The notes beneath the pieces are model-generated. The model was not told the DNA's origin. It saw nothing but the letters and a program-made list of their open reading frames with translations, and made no database searches. The position numbers and the translations under genes are program-made. A DNA stretch of 64,000 bases from Sipunculus nudus (taxonomy: Eukaryota > Annelida > Sipuncula > Golfingiida > Sipunculidae), in NCBI GenBank assembly GCA_026874595.1, contig CM049314.1:78911300-78975299 (forward strand). Reading direction: 5' to 3'. The first letter of the stretch is position 1. Each line of letters starts with the position of its first letter. Shown piece by piece: positions 12,301-21,200 of the stretch.

Positions 12301-13693
12301 TGTAAGCAAAAGAACTGTGTCTTGATAAATCCTTTTTGCATCTATTTTCTGAAGAAATAATGTGTTATTCTACTTCCCGGGAATCTATTTCTGTCGAAAA
12401 CGGTGCCAAACTGTAGAAAAATTGAGGTAAAATATGCAAAAGGTTCACAAAAATCCATAATGTCACTCTTATAACGTTTCAGAATTTTCTATTTCTGAAT
12501 TTGATTAAACAATTTTGCCCTTAATATTTAGATTCCCGATCACTAACAGGAACTATTTTGTAGCCAGGTTAACAGTCTGTTTCCCCATGGGTCATATTCG
12601 TATATATTTATAGAAAAATGCTTAAATTGTGTGGTGTTTTCATCGTAAGCAAAGCATAAGCAAAGCGTAAGCAAACTGTAAGCAAAGGAACTATGTCTTG
12701 ATAAATCCTTTTTGCAACTATTTTCAGAAGAAATAATTTATTATATGACTTTTTGGGAACCTATTTCTGTCGAATATGGTGCTCAACTGTAGAAAAATTA
12801 AGATGAAATATGCAAAAGGTTCACAAAAATCCATAATGTAACTTTAAGAAAGTAGCGGATTTTTATAAATGTGGTTTTGATTGAACAATTTTACCCTTAA
12901 TATTTAGATTCCTGATCACTAACAGGAAATATTTTGTAGCCAGGTAAACAGGTTGTGTCCCTTTGGGTCATATTTGTGTGTATTTGTAGAAAAATGCTTA
13001 AATTGTGTGGTGTTTTATCGTATGCAAAGCATAAGCAAAGAATAAGCAAACTGTAAGCAAAGGAACTGTGTCTTCATAAATTCTTTTTGCAACTATTTTC
13101 AGAAGAAATAATTTATTATTTGACTTTTTGGGAACCTATTCCTGTCGAATATGGTGCACAACTGTAGAAAAATTAAGATGAAATATGCAAAAGGATCACA
13201 AAAATCCATAATGTAACTTTAAGAAAATAGCGGATTTTTATAAATGTGGTTTTGATTGAACAATTTTACCCTTAATATTTACATTTCTGATCACTAACAG
13301 GAAATATTTTGTAGCCAGGTAAACAGGTTGTGTCCCTTTGGGTCATATTTGTGTGTATTTGTAGAAAAATGCTTAAATTGTGTGGTGTTTTATCGTGAGC
13401 AAAGCATAAGCAAAGAAAAAGCAAACTGTAAGCAAAGAAACTGTGTCTTCATAAATCCTTTATGCTACTTATTTCTTAAGAAATAATGAATTACTCTTCT
13501 TCCCGGGTATCTATTTCTGTCGAACATGGTGCAAAACTGTAGAAAAATTGAGGTAAAATATGCAAAAGGGTCACCAAAATCCACAATTTTACTTTTTTAA
13601 AGTATCAGAATTTTCTATATCTGATTTTGCTTAAACGATTTTACCCTTAATTTTTAGATTCACCTTCACTTACAGGAACTTTTTTGTAGACAG
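6382..13693 (+). repeat. Satellite HOR copy 2, 21-monomer form, left part
   Basis: This unit follows copy 1 to about 9.92 kb with few substitutions. It then carries four extra monomers (4', A, 2, 3; starts 10137, 10513, 10889, 11265) before rejoining the copy 1 order at 11639. Remaining starts are 12015, 12391, 12767, 13142 and 13517. The last monomer is type 4 and is split by the retrotransposon about 177 bp in. Variants not in copy 1 include CGAATATAGTG at 8260 and AAATCCTTAAATTG near 12240; both recur in copy 4. No gene is seen. Confidence 0.92.
13690..13693. repeat. Target-site duplication, left copy
   Basis: ACAG lies directly before the TG that opens the left LTR, and the same four bases directly follow the CA that closes the right LTR at 17660. 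Uninterrupted monomers at the same point read GTAGACAGGTAAACAG, for example near 5811 and 24046. That confirms a 4-bp duplication and a precise empty site. Confidence 0.9.
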
Positions 13694-13740
13694 TGTTACG
13701 GTCCCTTTTCACACCAAACAACTCAGGCCGAACCGTAACA
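13694..13740 (-). other. LTR-terminal hairpin (U5 end), 3' LTR copy
   Basis: The first nine bases, TGTTACGGT (13694-13702), have a perfect inverted partner ACCGTAACA at 13732-13740, leaving a 29-nt loop. On the minus strand this places a stem-loop at the U5 terminus. The identical structure in the other LTR (16928-16974) lies directly next to the primer binding site. Confidence 0.7.
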
Positions 13741-14188
13741 CATATACTCAGACACGTTCTCTTCAAATGAATACGTAACCAAAATATGGGTGCAAAAACA
13801 GTACTATATTACTAGATTACAATATTTACAATCGTACACAAATAATATAATAGTCAATACATAACGTAATTTATAACCAAGTCTCTGACGAAAACTGAGT
13901 CTCTAAATAACGAACTGTAACGAAATACTTAACTGAATCCGGTATACGAGAAACTGAAGTCCATCATCAACACATAATTCGGGCACACACAAAACTGAAG
14001 TCCTGTATTAATCCATGTGGCACCAAACAAACATAAAGTCTCTCCTCTTCCTAAATAATAAAGTTCATGGCGTGGTTCGTGGCATTCCGTGGGCTTGGGG
14101 ACCAAGAGCCCACGGTCACGGTCCCCGGGGAAAACTGTAACGTGGCGTAGTAAAGTCAATAGTCCCCCTCGTACTGCAGGCGAGTTCG

Positions 14189-14195
14189 TTTTATA
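14189..14195 (-). promoter_or_regulatory. TATA box of the 3' LTR
   Basis: The minus strand reads TATAAAA, about 230 bp from the LTR's upstream end at 14426, a usual place for the U3 core promoter. The equivalent motif in the 5' LTR at 17423-17429 is the one positioned to drive gag. Confidence 0.55.
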
Positions 14196-14426
14196 GGTTT
14201 TCAACAATGGGTGAAAACCGCAGAAGTTTGTGGTTTTGCTTGAGAGAAACGATAGCGCCGGCAGAACTGCAAAACCAGTACTGAATGGTCCAAGAATAGT
14301 TTTTATGTTTTCTCAAGGCGCGTCAGTAGTCACTGATAGCGGGGTGGATCCATAAGCGTGGAAACGGGGGCGGCCACACCACTTCGTGGCGCCATCCTCC
14401 GATGTCCGGGTGACGTCCATGCAACA

Positions 14427-14437
14427 CCCCCACCCTT
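14427..14437 (-). other. Polypurine tract (plus-strand primer site)
   Basis: The minus strand reads AAGGGTGGGGG directly against the TG of the 3' LTR. That is the expected position for the purine-rich primer of second-strand synthesis. One T interrupts the purine run. The position supports both the LTR boundary and the minus-strand orientation. Confidence 0.8.
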
Positions 14438-14639
14438 AAAAGAAAGCAGGTAAGGAGAGCAAAGCATTAGCACTGTATGACGAGTATATGAGTAGTTTGA
14501 CATCTTAAGCATTAGTTTATGCTTCTTACAGCTAATTAATTATCATCACAAATAGTATAATCAGCAATATCTTAATACATGTAATATATGTAATACAACT
14601 CTTCCAAAGGACAAAACATGTCCGAGGCTATAACAAGAG
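14438..14639 (-). other. 3' untranslated stretch of the element
   Basis: About 200 bp lie between the gag stop codon and the polypurine tract. No reverse transcriptase, RNase H or integrase coding is present, although this is where pol would lie in a full-length relative. A 60-codon frame here runs into the LTR and looks like chance. Confidence 0.7.
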
Positions 14640-16754
14640 TCAATCATCAGTTTTCATGCTAACTTCTACATTCTTTACACTCCTATCCTTCTTTAACTGT
14701 TCATGCCCATTTTGATCAGGCGATTTCACGCCGTTTGTACTCCTTTGGAGATTTCTATTCAGGGTCTGTTTGCCCTGGACTACATTTGTAGTCGAGTCCT
14801 TTGGACTGGTTGTGCCACTTGGGTCACACGCGGGCGATTTAATATTTACTCGCGTAACAGGCTTTAAGCCACTGACGTCATCGTTTGAATGCGCCATAAA
14901 GGTTTGCGAGAGGTCAAGTACAGAACTCTCTGGTTTCAGACTTGCCTTTTTACTCATCGCTCGAGTCACTACACAGCCTGGAAATACGCCCGGAAACTCC
15001 TGCTGGAGCAGGTCTGTGTCCCTATCAGTGCTCGGCAATTTTGTCATTCTGGGATCAATTTTCACTCTGTCACCAGCTAAATCGTTGCCTAGGAGGAGCG
15101 AAACGCCCTCTACTGGCAACTTTGAACAAACTCCTACAGTTACAAATTCAGAGACTAAATCAGATTCTAGTTTCACTCTGTGTAATGGAACTTCTAAAAA
15201 TTCCGAATTAACGCCCTGGACTAGAACTGAACACCCCGCGTAACTCTCTTGAGAGAAGGGAAGAACAGATTTCAAAACGAGGCTTTGGGTTGCCCCGGTA
15301 TCCCTTAAGATTTTAACACGGGCCTTTCTTGCATGGTTACCCTCTAACTGAACAAAGCCATCTGACACAAAGGGCTGAAAGCTCTCGTGGACAGGGCTTT
15401 GTGTTTCACCTTTAGTCTCTATTTTACTGGGCATTGTTACCGGTTTCATGCTCTGCGTAACAGTTAACGCATTAGGTTTAGGCTTACTTTGACCGTATCT
15501 TTTTCTATAACACTCAGATTCTGTATGCCCCTTGAACTCACAGAATGTACAATATTTGGGTCCAGTCCTAGGTTGTCCCTCTTTATGTTGAGCAGGAGAG
15601 TCAGATTGACTTTTATACTGGGGTTTACCATGATCGGACTGTGGTTTACCTGAGCCGGAGTGACCCCGATAGTAGGGACTACCCTTTCTCCGACCCAGTT
15701 TTGGGCTTTTGCTACCTTCTCTTTTCTCACCATACCTCCTCCTGTGACTGGTATAACTGGGGCGGTGCGTCAAGGCAAATTCATCTGCCAGGACACCAGC
15801 CTCGTTTACATTTCTTACTTTATGTTCATCCAAAAATATTTTAATGTCACTACGGATATGCCTTTTGAACTCTTCTATCAAAATTAGTTGTTTGAGTTTT
15901 TCAAAGTCCTGATCAATTTTCATAGACTGACACCATCTATTAAATGCACTTTCTTTGTCTCTAGCATATTCAACATGAGTTTGATTTTCTCTTTTGGTGG
16001 CATTCCTAAATTTTAAGCGATACGCTTCGGGGACTAATTCATAGGCTCTCAGAATGACCTCTTTTACAGTGTCGTAATCCCTGCATTGTTCGTCTGTGAG
16101 CGCAGTGTAAACGTCCTGTGCGCGACCAACCAGAACGCTTTGTAACAACAGGGTCCACTGGCCTTTAGGCCAAGCCATTAAAGTGGCCACCCGTTCAAAA
16201 TAACTGAAATAACGCTCCACTTCGTTTTCATTGAAGGGAGGTACTTTTGTCGAATTTCTGAATAGGAATTCAGACGGCTCACGTGCTTTACAATTTTGAG
16301 GATTTTGTAACTCTAACTCTTTCAACTTAATTTGCGTTTCTCTTTCGATTTCACATCTACGGATTTCTGCTTCAACTTGAGCTTCATATTTCAATTTATC
16401 TGTTTCAACTTGAGCTTCATATTTCAATTTATCTGTTTCAACTTGAGCTTTGAGCTCATATTTCAATTTAAGTTCATACTTTCTCAATTCTAGTTCTATC
16501 GGGTCAATAGCTGTTGCCCCAAGAGGTTCCTTAATAGGTTTTTCCTCCAAATCAGATTCCTCTTTACTATCTACATCACCATATAATGATTTCTTAAGTA
16601 CATTTCTTAAACCCTCTACAGTGTATACCTCTATGATGTCAATATTTAAATGTAGAGCAACAATTTCAAGTTCATTTTTCTTTAACGTATACAATAAGCT
16701 CCTATTTTCTCTTAATTGTGGTATAATTTCATTTGGTTTAAATTCCGTATCCAT
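14640..16754 (-). CDS. gag: Gag-protease polyprotein of LTR retrotransposon (704 aa)
   Basis: This predicted structural polyprotein would assemble the element's intracellular particle. Residues about 85-150 are a charged, probably coiled-coil region with an 11-residue repeat (AQVETDKLKYE, twice, plus a degenerate third). Residues about 170-330 resemble the SCAN-like capsid of Gmr1-type Ty3/gypsy elements (PPFNENEVERYFSYFERVA, RAYELVPEAYR, ADEFALTHR). A basic linker (335-400) leads to one CCHC zinc knuckle (C402, C405, H410, C415). A retropepsin-like domain follows, with active-site DTGA at 485-488 and LLGNDL at 554-559. The C-terminal 100 residues are low in recognisable features. No frameshift or internal stop is present. 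The ATG at 16754 is the first in frame after the leader. Protease activity and particle assembly are inferred, not shown. Confidence 0.93.
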   Translation of the reverse strand: MDTEFKPNEIIPQLRENRSLLYTLKKNELEIVALHLNIDIIEVYTVEGLRNVLKKSLYGDVDSKEESDLEEKPIKEPLGATAIDPIELELRKYELKLKYELKAQVETDKLKYEAQVETDKLKYEAQVEAEIRRCEIERETQIKLKELELQNPQNCKAREPSEFLFRNSTKVPPFNENEVERYFSYFERVATLMAWPKGQWTLLLQSVLVGRAQDVYTALTDEQCRDYDTVKEVILRAYELVPEAYRLKFRNATKRENQTHVEYARDKESAFNRWCQSMKIDQDFEKLKQLILIEEFKRHIRSDIKIFLDEHKVRNVNEAGVLADEFALTHRPSYTSHRRRYGEKREGSKSPKLGRRKGSPYYRGHSGSGKPQSDHGKPQYKSQSDSPAQHKEGQPRTGPKYCTFCEFKGHTESECYRKRYGQSKPKPNALTVTQSMKPVTMPSKIETKGETQSPVHESFQPFVSDGFVQLEGNHARKARVKILRDTGATQSLVLKSVLPFSQESYAGCSVLVQGVNSEFLEVPLHRVKLESDLVSEFVTVGVCSKLPVEGVSLLLGNDLAGDRVKIDPRMTKLPSTDRDTDLLQQEFPGVFPGCVVTRAMSKKASLKPESSVLDLSQTFMAHSNDDVSGLKPVTRVNIKSPACDPSGTTSPKDSTTNVVQGKQTLNRNLQRSTNGVKSPDQNGHEQLKKDRSVKNVEVSMKTDD
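16383..16448 (-). repeat. 33-bp in-frame tandem repeat in gag
   Basis: Two 33-bp units, identical by eye, encode AQVETDKLKYE twice at residues 103-124, followed by a degenerate third AQVEAE. The unit length keeps both the reading frame and the helical heptad-like pattern. The copy number may vary between element copies. Confidence 0.85.
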
Positions 16755-16906
16755 ATTTGCAAAGTATCAAGATAACGTGTCTGAGAAATATCCGAGTTCA
16801 ATTGTAGTTAAATACTAGTTCAATAACTAGAAGTTCAATAACTAGAAGTTATAGAGACCACTGTGAAATTTTACATCCAAATGTAGCCGTTATTACGAAA
16901 TACAGG
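16755..16906 (-). other. Leader (5' UTR) of the element
   Basis: This 152-bp stretch lies between the primer binding site and the gag ATG. It includes a short direct repeat at 16818-16850 with a 15-bp period (GTTCAATAACTAGAA, slightly over two copies). It could carry a packaging signal, but nothing in the sequence proves this. Confidence 0.6.
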
Positions 16907-16924
16907 GTCTCGTCGCGGTCGCCA
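16907..16924 (-). other. Primer binding site, probably for tRNA-Arg
   Basis: Read on the minus strand, three bases (TAA) after the LTR end, the sequence is TGGCGACCGCGACGAGAC. Its complement ends GGTCGCCA, which has the form of a mature tRNA 3' end with CCA. The CGCGGTCG part fits, from memory, the acceptor strand of arginine tRNAs of the UCG/CCG type. The identity of the tRNA is an inference; the position and TGG start are direct observations. Confidence 0.75.
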
Positions 16925-16927
16925 TTA

Positions 16928-16974
16928 TGTTACGGTCCCTTTTCACACCAAACAACTCAGGCCGAACCGTAACA
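16928..16974 (-). other. U5 terminal hairpin beside the primer binding site
   Basis: TGTTACGGT at 16928-16936 pairs perfectly with ACCGTAACA at 16966-16974. In the RNA this stem would include the last nine U5 bases and sit a few bases from the primer binding site. It is analogous in position to retroviral U5-PBS structure; function is not established. Confidence 0.7.
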
Positions 16975-17422
16975 CATATACTCAGACACGTTCTCTTCAA
17001 ATGAATACGTAACCAAAATATGGGTGCAAAAACAGTACTATATTACTAGATTACAATATTTACAATCGTACACAAATAATATAATAGTCAATACATAACG
17101 TAATTTATAACCAAGTCTCTGACGAAAACTGAGTCTCTAAATAACGAACTGTAACGAAATACTTAACTGAATCCGGTATACGAGAAACTGAAGTCCATCA
17201 TCAACACATAATTCGGGCACACACAAAACTGAAGTCCTGTATTAATCCATGTGGCACCAAACAAACATAAAGTCTCTCCTCTTCCTAAATAATAAAGTTC
17301 ATGGCGTGGTTCGTGGCATTCCGTGGGCTTGGGGACCAAGAGCCCACGGTCACGGTCCCCGGGGAAAACTGTAACGTGGCGTAGTAAAGTCAATAGTCCC
17401 CCTCGTACTGCAGGCGAGTTCG

Positions 17423-17429
17423 TTTTATA
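17423..17429 (-). promoter_or_regulatory. TATA box of the 5' LTR driving gag
   Basis: The minus strand reads TATAAAA about 230 bp into the LTR. A transcript starting 25-30 bp downstream would begin near 17395 and run through U5, the primer binding site, the leader and gag. Confidence 0.6.
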
Positions 17430-17660
17430 GGTTTTCAACAATGGGTGAAAACCGCAGAAGTTTGTGGTTTTGCTTGAGAGAAACGATAGCGCCGGCAGAA
17501 CTGCAAAACCAGTACTGAATGGTCCAAGAATAGTTTTTATGTTTTCTCAAGGCGCGTCAGTAGTCACTGATAGCGGGGTGGATCCATAAGCGTGGAAACG
17601 GGGGCGGCCACACCACTTCGTGGCGCCATCCTCCGATGTCCGGGTGACGTCCATGCAACA

Positions 17661-17664
17661 ACAG
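17661..17664. repeat. Target-site duplication, right copy
   Basis: ACAG directly follows the right LTR and continues into GTAAACAGTCTG, the normal satellite sequence. It pairs with 13690-13693. Confidence 0.9.
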
Positions 17665-18235
17665 GTAAACAGTCTGTGTCCCTATGGGTCATATTTGTAT
17701 ATATTTATAGAAAAATGCGTAAGTTTTGAGGTGTTTTCACCGTAAGCAAAGCATAAGCAAAGCGTAAGCAAACTCTAAGCAAAGGAACTGTCTTGATAAA
17801 TCGTGTTTGCAACTATTTTCTGAAGAAATAATGTATTATTCGACATCCAGAGAATCTATTTCTGTCGAATATGGTGCAAAATTGTTGAAAAATTGAGGTA
17901 AAATATGCAAAAGGATAAAATAATCCATAATGTCACTTTAAGAAAGTAGCGGATTTTTATAATTGTGGTTTTGATTGAACAATTTTACCCTTAATATTTA
18001 CATTCCTGATCACTAACAGGAACTTTTTTGTAGCCAGGTAAACAGTCTGTGTCCCCATGGGTTATATTTGTGTGTATTTGTGGAAAAATGCTTAAATGAG
18101 GTGGTGTTTTATCGTCAGCAAAGCATAAGCAAAGAATAAGCAAACTGTAAGAAAAGGAACTGTGTCTTGATAAATCATTTTTACATCTATTTTCTAAAGA
18201 AATAATGTATTATTCTACTTTTCTGTAATATAGTT
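17661..18235 (+). repeat. Satellite HOR copy 2, right part
   Basis: This is the remainder of the interrupted type 4 monomer plus one type 5 monomer (start 17862). With the left part it completes 21 monomers, 7883 bp without the element and one target duplication. Sequence matches 5811-6381 of copy 1. Confidence 0.92.
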
Positions 18236-21200
18236 CTGTCGAATATGGTGTTAACCTGTAGAAAAATTGAGCTAAAATATTTAAAAGGGTCACAAAAATC
18301 CACAACGTTACTTTTATAAAGTATCAGAATTTTCTATTTCTGATTTTGCTTAAACGATTTAACACTTAAATTTTACATTCACCTTCACTGACACGTGCAA
18401 TTATATAGCCAGGGAACCAGTCTGTGTCCCTATGGGTCATATTTGTATATATTTATAGAAAAATGCGTAAGTTTTGAGGGGTTTTCACAGTAAGCAAAGC
18501 ATAAGCAAAGCGTAAGCAAACTCTAAGCAAAGGAACTGTGTCTTGATAAATCCTTTTTACATCTATTTTCTAAAGAAATAATGTATTATTCTACTTTTCT
18601 GTAATATAGTTCTGTCGAATATTGTATTAAACTGTAGAAAAATTGAGCTAAAATATTCAAAAGGGTCACAAAAAAATCCACAACGTTACTTTTATAAAGT
18701 ATCAGAATTTTCTATTTCTGATTTTGCTTAAACGATTTAACCCTTAAATTTTACATTCACCTTCACTGACACGTGCAGTTATATAGCCAGGGAAGCAGTC
18801 TGTGTCCCTTTGGGTCATATTCGTATATATTTATAGAAAAATGCTTAAATTGTGTGGTGTTTTCATCGTAAGCAAATCATAAGCAAAGAATAAGCAAATT
18901 GTAAGCAAAATAACTGTGTCTTGATAAATCCTTTTTGCATCTATTTTCTGAAGAAATAATGTATTATTCTACTTCCCGGGAATCTATTTCTGTCGAAAAC
19001 GGTGCCAAACTGTAGAAAAATTGAGGTAAAATATGCAAAAGGTTCACAAAAATCCATAATGTCACTCTTATAACGTTTCAGAATTTTCTATTTCTGAATT
19101 TGATTAAACAATTTTGCCCTTAATATTTAGATGCCTGATCACTAACAGGAACTATTTTGTAGCCAGGTTAACAGTCTGTGTCCCCATGGGTCATATTCGT
19201 ATATATTTATAGAAAAATGCTTAAATTGTGTGGTGTTTTCATCGTAAGCAAAGCATAAGCAAAGCGTAAGCAAACTGTAAGCAAAGGAACTATGTCTTGA
19301 TAAATCCTTTTTGCAACTATTTTCAGAAGAAATAATTTATTATATGACTTTTTGGGAACCTATTTCTGTCGAATATGGTGCACAACTGTAGAAAAATTAA
19401 GATGAAATATGCAAAAGGTTCACAAAAATCCATAATGTAACTTTAAGAAAGTAGCGGATTTTTATAAATGTGGTTTTGATTGAACAATTTTACCCTAAAT
19501 ATTTAGATTCCTGATCACTAACAGGAAATATTTAGTAGCCAGGTAAACAGGTTGTGTCCCTTTGGGTCATATTTGTGTGTATTTGTAGAAAAATGATTAA
19601 ATTGTGTGGTGTTTTATCGTGAGCAAAGCATAAGCAAAGAATAAGCAAACTGTAAGCAAAGGAACTGTGTCTTCATAAATCCTTTTTGTTACTTATTTCT
19701 TAAGAAAAATGAATTACTCTTCTTCCCGGGTATCTATTTCTGTCGAACATGGTGCAAAACTGTAGAAAAATTGAGGTAAAATATGCAAAAGGGTCACCAA
19801 AATCCACAATTTTACTTTTTTAAAGTATCAGAATTTTCTATATCTGATTTTGCTTAAACGATTTTACCCTTAATTTTTAGATTCACCTTCACTTACAGGA
19901 ACTTTTTTGTAGACAGGTAAACAGTCTGTGTCCCTATGGGTCATATTTGTATATATTTATAGAAAAATGCGTAAGTTTTGAGGTGTTTTCACCGTTAGCA
20001 AAGCATAAGCAAAGCGTAAGCAAACTCTAAGCAAAGGAACTGTCTTGATAAATCGTGTTTGCAACTATTTTCTGAAGAAATAATGTATTATTCGACATTC
20101 AGAGAATCTATTTCTGTCGAATATGGTGCACAACTGTTGAAAAATTGAGGTAAAATATGCAAAAGGATAAAAGAATCCATAATGTCACTTTAAGAAAGTA
20201 GCGGATTTTTATAATTGTGGTTTTGATTGAACAATTTTACCCTTAATATTTACATTCCTGATCACTAACAGGAACTTTTTTGTAGCCAGGTAAACAGTCT
20301 GTGTCCCCATGGGTTATATTTGTGTGTATTTGTGGAAAAATGCTTAAATTGTGTGGTGTTTTCATCGTAAGCAAAGCATAAGCAAAGAATAAGCAAACTG
20401 TAAGTAAAGGAGCTGTGTCTTGATAAATCCTTTTTACATCTATTTTCTAAAAAAATAATGTATTATTCTACTTTTCTGTAATATAGTTCTGTCGAATATT
20501 GTGTTAATCTGTAGAAAAATTGAGCTAAAATATTCATAAGGGTCACAAAAATCCACAACGTTACTTTTATAAAGTATCAGAATTTTCTATTTCTGATTTT
20601 GCTTAAACGATTTAACACTTAAATTTTACATTCACCTTAACTGACACGTGCAATTATATAGCCAGGGAAGCAGTCTGTGTCCCTATGGGTCATATTCGTA
20701 TATATTTATAGAAACATGCTTAAATTGTGTGGTGTTTTCATCGTAAGCAAATCATAAGCAAAGCGTAAACAAACTGTAAGCAAAGGAACTGTGTCTTCAT
20801 AAATCCTTTTTGCATACATTTTCTTAAGAAATAATGTGTTATTCTACTTCCCGGGAATCTTTTTCTGTCGAATATGGTGCAAAACTGTAGAAAAATTGAG
20901 GCAAAAATATGCAAAAGGATTAAAAAATCCATAATTTCGCATTATGAAAGTAGCGGATTTTTATAATTGTGGTTTTGACTGAACAATTTTACCCATAATA
21001 TTTAGATTCCTCATCACTTACAGGAACTTTTTTGTAGACAGGTAAACAGTCTGTGTCCCTATGGGTCATATTTGTGTGTATTTGTGGAAAAATGCTTAAA
21101 TTGTGTGGTGTTTTCATCGTAAGCAAAGCATAAGCAAAGAATAAGCAAACTGTAAGCAAAAGAACTGTGTCTCGATAAATCCTTTTTGCATCTATTTTCT

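Larger units (their letters stand above)
13694..14426 (-). repeat. 3' LTR (733 bp)
   Basis: On the plus strand it begins TGTTACGGTCCC and ends CCATGCAACA, so it has TG...CA ends on both strands. It matches 16928-17660 base for base by eye, at a constant offset of 3234. The gag direction makes this the downstream LTR. I saw no canonical AATAAA on the minus strand; a TATAAA-like variant exists, so the polyadenylation site is unassigned. A 92-codon minus-strand reading frame inside it (13929-14207) has no recognisable domain and is not called as a gene. Confidence 0.95.
13694..17660 (-). mobile_element. Gag-only LTR retrotransposon, Ty3/gypsy-like, non-autonomous
   Basis: The element is 3967 bp long and lies on the minus strand inside a type 4 satellite monomer. 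Parts in transcriptional order are: 5' LTR (16928-17660), primer binding site (16907-16924), leader, gag-protease ORF (16754-14640), a 3' untranslated stretch, polypurine tract (14427-14437) and 3' LTR (13694-14426). Only about 200 bp separate the ORF stop from the polypurine tract, so reverse transcriptase, RNase H and integrase are absent rather than decayed. The ORF is open and the LTRs appear identical, which indicates recent insertion. I infer mobilisation in trans by a full-length relative. The capsid style suggests Ty3/gypsy, Gmr1-like; this is from family knowledge, not a search. Confidence 0.93.
16928..17660 (-). repeat. 5' LTR (733 bp)
   Basis: This is the upstream LTR for the minus-strand transcript. 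U3 runs from 17660 down to the TATA motif at 17423-17429, and U5 ends at 16928 beside the primer binding site. Every base compared matches the other LTR. Because both LTRs are copied from one template at insertion, zero visible differences imply a very recent event or later gene conversion. Confidence 0.95.

Noticed and set aside
13929-14207. 92 aa minus-strand frame inside each LTR (also 17163-17441)
   Set aside because: It overlaps the TATA motif and U3/R region, is identical in both LTRs only because the LTRs are identical, and shows no domain.
14330-14512. 60 aa minus-strand frame across the polypurine tract and LTR
   Set aside because: It crosses the LTR boundary and polypurine tract, which have a known role; no domain is visible.
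14770-15887. Several plus-strand frames of 60-160 codons and one minus-strand 89 aa frame opposite or inside gag
   Set aside because: They are shadow frames of the 704-codon gag ORF, which alone has recognisable motifs.
16450-16818. 122 aa plus-strand frame over the start of gag
   Set aside because: It is the complement of the repetitive coiled-coil coding region and leader; low-complexity shadow.
13694-17660. Full autonomous retrovirus-like element with a hidden or frameshifted pol
   Set aside because: There is no room: about 200 bp between the gag stop and polypurine tract, and no reverse transcriptase or integrase motif in any frame.
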